Of a stretch of 10,854 nt of DNA, positions 6,722-10,854 are shown piece by piece. The notes under the pieces are model-generated. The model saw only the letters and a list, made by a program, of their open reading frames with translations. It ran no database searches and was not told where the DNA came from. Origin of the DNA: Actinomycetota bacterium (GTDB taxonomy: Bacteria; Actinomycetota; Thermoleophilia; Solirubrobacterales; Solirubrobacteraceae); contig JAHWJM010000049.1 in the NCBI GenBank assembly GCA_019348435.1, positions 1 through 10,854 on the forward strand, in the 5' to 3' direction. Position 1 is the first letter of the stretch, and every line of letters begins with the position of its first letter. The position numbers and the translations under genes were made by a program.

Positions 6722-7972
6722 GTGTCAGACCTGTCGCCTCCGCTTCCCGTCGCCGAGGCCATGAGCCGCAGCGGCTTCTATCCGGGCGCGCCGGAGGTGA
6801 CGATGTGCGAGACGCACTCGGCCTGGGTGTTCCTCGCGGGCGACCGCGCCTACAAGGTCAAGAAGCCTGTGCGGATGGCGTTCTTGGACTTCAGCACGCT
6901 CGAGCGCCGCAGGGCCGTCTGCCATGAGGAGGTTCGGGTGAACCGCGCTCTCGCCGGGTCGCTGGACATGCGCGTGCGGGCCGTCGTCGTGCGGGAGGGC
7001 CGCTACGTGCTGGCGCGGGCCGACGCGCCGGACGCCGTCGAGTACGCGATCGAGATGCGGCGCTTCGACGAGAGGCAGACGATGGCTTCGTTCGTAGGGC
7101 GCGGGGAGCTGCGCGACGAGGACCTGCGCGCGGTCGCCCGGCGGCTCGCGGAGTTTCACGCGAGGGCGGACGCACTCGCGCCGACGGATCCGCTCGACGA
7201 CGTCAAAGGCGCGTGCGATGGCAACGCGCGGGAGCTGCTTGCGCTCGCCGACGACGCCACCGCCCGACGGATCCTCGCCGCGGAGCGCTTCACCGATGCC
7301 TTCCTCGTCGCCCGCCGCGAGGAGATCGTCGCCCGCGCCGCGGCCGGCCACTTCCGCGACGGACACGGCGACCTGCGCGCCGAGCACGTGGTGCTCGAGC
7401 AGCGGGTCGCGATCGTCGACCGCCTCGAGTTCGATCCCAGCCTGCGCGAGATCGACGTCGCCGACGACCTCGCGTTCCTCGTGATGGACCTCGAGCGGCT
7501 CGGGGCGGGCGCGTGCGCGCGGCGGCTCGTCGCCGCCTATCGCGACGCCGGCGGGGATCCCGGTAGCGATGCGTTGATCGCGTTCTATGCCACCTACCGC
7601 GCGCTCGTCCGCTACGACGCCTACGGCGAGCTCTCGGGCCACCAGTCGACGAGCCGGCGCCGTCGCGAGCCGCACGCGAGGATGCCGAGGCGCTGCTCGA
7701 GCTGGGCGAGCGGCTCGCGTGGCGCGCGCGCGGGCCGCTCGTGCTCGCGATCGGCGGACCGCCGGCGAGCGGCAAGTCGACGCTCGCCGACGAGCTCGCG
7801 CGCCGCAGCGGCTGGCCGGTGCTCTCGTCGGACGCCGTGCGCAAGGACGCACAAGGCCGCGAGCTCACCGAGCGGCTGGGTGACGACGACTACACGCCCG
7901 CCGCACGTGCCGCCGTCTACCGCGAGCTCGGCGAGCGTGCGTTCGCGGCTGTCGCCGCAGGCGACGGGGTGA
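6722..7972 (+). CDS. Aminoglycoside-phosphotransferase-like kinase domain (5' half of a frameshifted kinase-ATPase gene)
   Basis: From GTG 6722, residues 1-298 match the N-terminal half of the 'bifunctional aminoglycoside phosphotransferase/ATP-binding protein' family (COG2187 type; Rv2004c in M. tuberculosis). 'GDRAYKVKKPV' (40-50) holds the likely ATP-contacting lysines. 'GHGDLRAEHV' (214-223) is the catalytic loop, with H215 and the likely base D217. 'VDRLEFDPSLREIDVADDL' (232-250) covers the metal-binding region. Family similarity stops near residue 298 (about 7615), after 'YRALVR'. Beyond that the reading is arginine- and serine-rich out-of-frame sequence up to 7972, while the expected continuation resumes in the -1 frame. 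6722-8301 is 1580 nt, one short of a multiple of three, so a single missing base explains it. GTG 6722 fits the family N-terminus 'LSPPLPVAEAM'; an ATG at 6761 is the alternative. The true substrate is unknown, and antibiotic resistance should not be inferred. Confidence 0.8.
   Translation: MSDLSPPLPVAEAMSRSGFYPGAPEVTMCETHSAWVFLAGDRAYKVKKPVRMAFLDFSTLERRRAVCHEEVRVNRALAGSLDMRVRAVVVREGRYVLARADAPDAVEYAIEMRRFDERQTMASFVGRGELRDEDLRAVARRLAEFHARADALAPTDPLDDVKGACDGNARELLALADDATARRILAAERFTDAFLVARREEIVARAAAGHFRDGHGDLRAEHVVLEQRVAIVDRLEFDPSLREIDVADDLAFLVMDLERLGAGACARRLVAAYRDAGGDPGSDALIAFYATYRALVRYDAYGELSGHQSTSRRRREPHARMPRRCSSWASGSRGARAGRSCSRSADRRRAASRRSPTSSRAAAAGRCSRRTPCARTHKAASSPSGWVTTTTRPPHVPPSTASSASVRSRLSPQATG
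7600..7625 (+). other. Inferred frameshift point in the kinase-ATPase gene
   Basis: Upstream, the first frame reads 'FYATYRALVR' as in relatives. Downstream, the other frame reads 'LRRALGPPVDEPAP' and then 'EDAEALLELGERLAW', the expected linker into the ATPase domain. The downstream frame has a TAG at 7564-7566, so the switch must occur after it. There is no obvious slippery heptamer here, so a real one-base deletion or an assembly error is likelier than programmed frameshifting. Confidence 0.65.
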
Positions 7973-8301
7973 TCGTCGACGCGACATTCGGCGACGAGCG
8001 GCTGCGCGGGGCCTTCCTCGACGGCATCGGCGACCGCCGAGCCCTCAGCGCACTCGAATGCTTCGTTCCCGTCAGGCTGCGCGAGCACTGGGCGAGCGCC
8101 CGGACCGCGCAGAGCGCGCGGGGCTCCGACGCGTCGCCCGCCGTCGCCGCCCGGCTCGCGGCCGAGCACCGCGGCTGGGACGAGCTGCCCGAGGAGATGA
8201 TCCTCACGGTCCGGCCCGGCGCCGGCGCCGGGTTCGTCGCCGATCAGGTCGCGGACTGGCTGGATACGCGCTCCGTGGGAGGTTCAACCCCGGGTCCGTG
8301 A
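7741..8301 (+). CDS. P-loop ATPase/kinase domain (3' half of the frameshifted kinase-ATPase gene)
   Basis: This frame encodes the C-terminal COG0645-type domain. The Walker A motif is GGPPASGKST (residues 5-14 from the GTG at 7741), followed by 'PVLSSDAVRKDAQG', the usual 'SDxxRK' substrate-side segment, then 'GVIVDATFGDERLR', a DAT motif typical of AAA_33-type small-molecule kinases. 'ECFVPVRLREHWASAR' and 'DASPAV' resemble the family's C-terminal lid region. Similarity begins earlier, near 7621, with a linker in this frame, so 7741 is probably not the native start; it is simply the first good GTG/ATG and could allow separate translation. No Shine-Dalgarno sequence is evident. Fused relatives join this domain directly to the kinase domain ahead of it. 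If the frameshift is real, this half may be silent or made as a separate 186-aa protein. The domain call is secure; the substrate is unknown. Confidence 0.82.
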   Translation: MLAIGGPPASGKSTLADELARRSGWPVLSSDAVRKDAQGRELTERLGDDDYTPAARAAVYRELGERAFAAVAAGDGVIVDATFGDERLRGAFLDGIGDRRALSALECFVPVRLREHWASARTAQSARGSDASPAVAARLAAEHRGWDELPEEMILTVRPGAGAGFVADQVADWLDTRSVGGSTPGP

Positions 8302-8360
8302 GGGATCGCCTCGTGCGACGCCGGCGGGAGGTCTCGCGGAGGAGACGGCGCGACGTGCTG

Positions 8361-9386
8361 TCAGCGTTCGGTCAGCTGCTGCGGTGCCGGGGTGCCGGTG
8401 CCGAGCAGCGCGTCCTCGTCCTCGCGGGCGAAGACGTGCAGGCCGAGGGCGGCGGCGATCTCCTTGCACACGCTGACCCCGCGCACGCTGTTGCCGTAGG
8501 CGTCCAGCCCGGGGGAGTAGACGCCGATCCCCAGCTTGCCGGGCACCACGGCCAGGATCGCCCCGGCCACGCCGCTCTTGGCGGGGACCCCGACCTCGTA
8601 GGCCCATTGGCCGGCGGCGTCGTACATCCCGCACGTGTACATCACGCTGAGCAGGTCTCTGATCCGGTCGCGTGCGAGCGCCTGCTCGCCGCTGATGGGG
8701 TTGACGAACCCGTTGGCGAGCGTGGCGGCCATCACCGCCAGCTGCGTGCACGTGACGTGCACCGAACACTGGCGCAGGTACAGCGCGAGGAGCTCCTCGA
8801 CGTCACCGGCCAGCATCCCCTCCGCGCGCATGAGATACGCCGTGGCGCGGTTGCGGTCGGCGGTGCGCACCTCCTTCTCGAAGGTCTCCTCGGCAACCTC
8901 GAGGTCGTCGGTTCCGGCACATGACCGCAGCAGCGCGAGGATCCGGTCGAGCTTCTGCGCCGTGCTGTCGCCTCGCACGAGGTCGCTCGTGACGAGCGCG
9001 CCGGCGTTGACCATCGGGTTGTGCGGGCGGTGGTGGCGCTCGTCGAAGGTGATCGAGTTGAAGGCGTCGCCGCTGGGCTCGACGCCGACGCGGCTCAGCA
9101 CATCCTCGCGCCGGTTGTCCGCCAGCGCGAGCGCGTACGCGAACACCTTCGAGATCGAGTGCAGCGCAAACGGCCAGTCATGCCGCCCTGCCTCGTAGAC
9201 CTCGCCGTCGACGGTGGCGAGGCAGACGGCGAACCGCTCGCGCTCGTCGCCGGCCTCGGCGGGAGAGTAGGTGCCCCGCCCGGATTCGTAGTAATGGTCG
9301 AGCCGCTCGTCGTCGACCGGAAGGTGGCGCTCGTAGAGGTCGCCCAGGCGCTCGTTGACCTGGTCGCGGATCGCAGGATCGGGCAT
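8361..9386 (-). CDS. glsA: Glutaminase A (L-glutamine amidohydrolase)
   Basis: A 341-residue serine-dependent beta-lactamase-like glutaminase that hydrolyses glutamine to glutamate and ammonia in the cytoplasm. The catalytic S-x-x-K pair is S77 and K80 in 'HSISKVFAYALAL'. Other family signatures are 'HNPMVNAGAL' (122-131, substrate-binding N127), 'NRATAYLM' (179-186), 'YTCGMYD' (250-256, with the conserved Tyr), 'GVPAKSGVAGAI' (266-277) and 'GNSVRG' (298-303). The core ends at 'LGLHVF' (314-319), followed by a roughly 22-residue tail not usually present in short bacterial forms. I use the ATG at 9386; an in-frame TTG at 9404 would add six residues, and neither has a strong Shine-Dalgarno sequence. 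The gene lies 93 nt downstream of tRNA-Arg on the same strand and converges with the ATPase gene, leaving a 59-nt gap. Glutaminases of this class help acid tolerance in some bacteria; nothing here shows that role. Confidence 0.95.
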   Translation of the reverse strand: MPDPAIRDQVNERLGDLYERHLPVDDERLDHYYESGRGTYSPAEAGDERERFAVCLATVDGEVYEAGRHDWPFALHSISKVFAYALALADNRREDVLSRVGVEPSGDAFNSITFDERHHRPHNPMVNAGALVTSDLVRGDSTAQKLDRILALLRSCAGTDDLEVAEETFEKEVRTADRNRATAYLMRAEGMLAGDVEELLALYLRQCSVHVTCTQLAVMAATLANGFVNPISGEQALARDRIRDLLSVMYTCGMYDAAGQWAYEVGVPAKSGVAGAILAVVPGKLGIGVYSPGLDAYGNSVRGVSVCKEIAAALGLHVFAREDEDALLGTGTPAPQQLTER

Positions 9387-9479
9387 ACAACGGCCACTAC
9401 CCAAAGCGAAGCTGCGCCCCGCCTCCGGCGCGACATGGCGGCAGAGCGCGGACCAATTGCGCGCACAGGATCTCGCGAG

Positions 9480-9552
<73 letters not shown>

Positions 9553-9565
9553 GTGAGAGCCCAGG

Positions 9566-10816
9566 CTACAAGGCCTGCAGCGATCCGTGGCGGCGCACCG
9601 GCCGGTGGTGGCGGCGCAGGGCGAGCGTGACGCGGATGCCCTCCAGCGAGATGCGCAGCGTCATCTTCGACGCTCCCGCGACCCGTTCGGAGAAGACGAA
9701 CGGGACCTCCGCGATGCGCGCGCCCGCGAGGTGGGCGAGCTGCGTGGTCTCGACCTGGAAGGCGTAGCCGGCGCTGAGCAGCTCGTCGAGGTCGATTGCC
9801 GCCAGGCAGCCGGCGCGCCAGAGCTTGAAGCCGCCGCTGAGGTCGCTGAACGGCAGGCCGAGCGCCAGCCGCGAAGCGCTGCAGCCGATGCGGCTCATGG
9901 CCAGTCGGGTCGCGCTCCAGCCGTCCGTGCCGCCGCCGGGCAGGTAGCGCGAGCCGAGCACGAGGCCGACGTCGTGCTCGAGCAGGACGTTGCGCATCTC
10001 GGCGAGCTTCTCCGGGGGGTGGGAGAGGTCGCAGTCCATCTGGCCGATCACGTCGTAGTCGCGCTCCAGACACCACCGAAAGCCCGCGCGGTAGGCCATC
10101 CCGAGGCCGTCCTTCTCGGCACGGTGCAAGACGTGCATCCAGGGCCGCGTCGCGGCGAGAGCGTCGGCCAGCTCACCGGTGCCGTCGGGAGAGCTGTCGT
10201 CGACGATCAGCAGCTCCAAGCCGGTGGGGGCGAAGCGCTCGAGGAACAGCGGCAGCGATTCGCGCTCGTCGTAGGTCGGCACGACGATGATCGTGCGTGG
10301 GTTCGCGGCGAGGGAGGATGGCGGCTTCGCCGCGGCCAGCGCAGCAACCTCGCCGCACGGCGGAGCGCCGGCCACCGCCACCGCGGCGGCGTCCTGCTCG
10401 CGCTGCGCCAGCACAAGCGCCGTGGCTTCGGCGACTGCGACGGCCAGCAGCTCGGCGCCGAACGACACGACCCGCAGCGCGAGCGCCAGCAGCGCCGCGG
10501 CGCCCGGGCCGAGAACTGGCGTGAGCGCCACCGTCAGCGCCGCGAGAACACCTGCAACGGCCAGCCGGGGCCGTGAGACCGGATGGTCCACGTCCCGCGC
10601 CTCGCGAACGACCTCGACGCTGTCCGCTTCGATGACGTCGATCGCGGCCTCGACTTGCTCGACCCATTTGTCGACCGGGAGGTCGTCGCGTTGGTCCCGG
10701 ATCACTTCGAGCGTTTCCCTTCTCGTCAGATCCGGTTCGTCGAGAGGCGGGGGGTCGACGGGACATACTTCCTGCGCGTTCGTGGTCGTCACGTTGTTGG
10801 CCCAGCTCGGATCCAT
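9566..10816 (-). CDS. Polyprenol-phosphate mannosyltransferase-type GT2 glycosyltransferase with N-terminal membrane extension
   Basis: Residues 173-416 form a DPM1-like GT2 domain, which typically transfers mannose or another sugar from a nucleotide donor to polyprenyl phosphate at the inner membrane face. Motifs are 'IIVVPTYDERESLP' (176-189), DDSSPDGT (206-213), 'MDCDLSHPPE' (260-269; the usual Ala of MDADLSH is Cys262, both metal-binding Asp retained), GSRYLPGG (288-295), 'LSGGFKLWR' (326-334), 'YAFQVETT' (351-358) and 'VPFVFSERVAGASKMT' (371-386). The first 170 residues are extra. They comprise a polar, acidic region (1-80), hydrophobic stretches at about 85-101 and 105-137, and an Ala-rich linker (138-172). 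This is not the Lnt-type domain fused in M. tuberculosis Ppm1. ATG 10816 is used, but the frame stays open to the window edge, so the start may lie further upstream. The acceptor could be a lipid carrier for glycoprotein or lipoglycan synthesis; not determined. Confidence 0.88.
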   Translation of the reverse strand: MDPSWANNVTTTNAQEVCPVDPPPLDEPDLTRRETLEVIRDQRDDLPVDKWVEQVEAAIDVIEADSVEVVREARDVDHPVSRPRLAVAGVLAALTVALTPVLGPGAAALLALALRVVSFGAELLAVAVAEATALVLAQREQDAAAVAVAGAPPCGEVAALAAAKPPSSLAANPRTIIVVPTYDERESLPLFLERFAPTGLELLIVDDSSPDGTGELADALAATRPWMHVLHRAEKDGLGMAYRAGFRWCLERDYDVIGQMDCDLSHPPEKLAEMRNVLLEHDVGLVLGSRYLPGGGTDGWSATRLAMSRIGCSASRLALGLPFSDLSGGFKLWRAGCLAAIDLDELLSAGYAFQVETTQLAHLAGARIAEVPFVFSERVAGASKMTLRISLEGIRVTLALRRHHRPVRRHGSLQAL

Positions 10817-10854
10817 CTGGTCTTCGTGTGGGTATGTGTTGTCGCCCCATGCCG

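Noticed and set aside
7600..7625. Programmed -1 ribosomal frameshift joining the kinase and ATPase domains
   Set aside because: No slippery heptamer or convincing downstream pseudoknot is visible, and relatives carry an in-frame fusion; an indel is simpler.
6722..8301. Antibiotic resistance gene (aminoglycoside phosphotransferase)
   Set aside because: The fold is APH-like, but this fused family is widespread and chromosomal with no established resistance role; similarity is to the Rv2004c type, not to resistance enzymes.
8331..8346. GTCTC/GAGAC hairpin between the convergent ATPase and glutaminase genes
   Set aside because: Only 5 bp with a 6-nt loop and no U-run; too weak to call a terminator.

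Overview
The window is GC-rich (roughly 70% by eye), with very high GC in third codon positions, frequent GTG starts and weak Shine-Dalgarno sequences. It looks like ordinary chromosome of a high-GC actinobacterium. Gene content and the proline-rich 'VEPAPDGRG' N-tail of its FtsH suggest Thermoleophilia/Solirubrobacterales; this placement is inference from memory, not a search.

Layout, left to right. (1) Minus strand, bases 1-667: the 5' part of a CopC-CopD copper protein that runs off the left edge. (2) Plus strand, 686-1420 and 1472-3496: a six-helix membrane protein of unrecognised family, then a membrane AAA+ zinc protease (FtsH). (3) Minus strand, reading from 6489 down to 3459: an alpha-glucan (glycogen) phosphorylase followed 13 nt later by a tandem-domain universal stress protein, probably one operon; its 3' end overlaps the convergent 3' end of ftsH by 38 nt. 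(4) A 232-bp divergent intergenic stretch (6490-6721) with a possible STAS-domain remnant and an imperfect inverted repeat. (5) Plus strand, 6722-8301: an aminoglycoside-phosphotransferase-like kinase domain and a P-loop ATPase/kinase domain that form one protein in relatives but are separated here by a one-nucleotide frameshift near 7615. (6) Minus strand, 9386-8361: glutaminase A. (7) Minus strand, 9552-9480: tRNA-Arg(CCG), 13 nt after (8) a polyprenol-phosphate mannosyltransferase-type glycosyltransferase (10816-9566) with an unusual, roughly 170-residue N-terminal membrane extension.

The genes fit a stress and envelope housekeeping theme: protein quality control (FtsH), reserve-glucan mobilisation (GlgP), a nucleotide-binding stress protein (Usp), the kinase/ATPase pair, and glutamine deamidation. 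In Mycobacterium tuberculosis the same kinase-ATPase fusion (Rv2004c) and a tandem Usp (Rv2005c) sit side by side in the DosR dormancy regulon, so the middle of this window may be a related stress module with glgP added. I found no mobile element, CRISPR array, phage gene or clearly new multi-gene system. The points most worth checking are the CTG start of the Usp gene, the frameshift in the kinase/ATPase gene, the isoleucine at the FtsH pore position, and the N-terminal extension of the glycosyltransferase.
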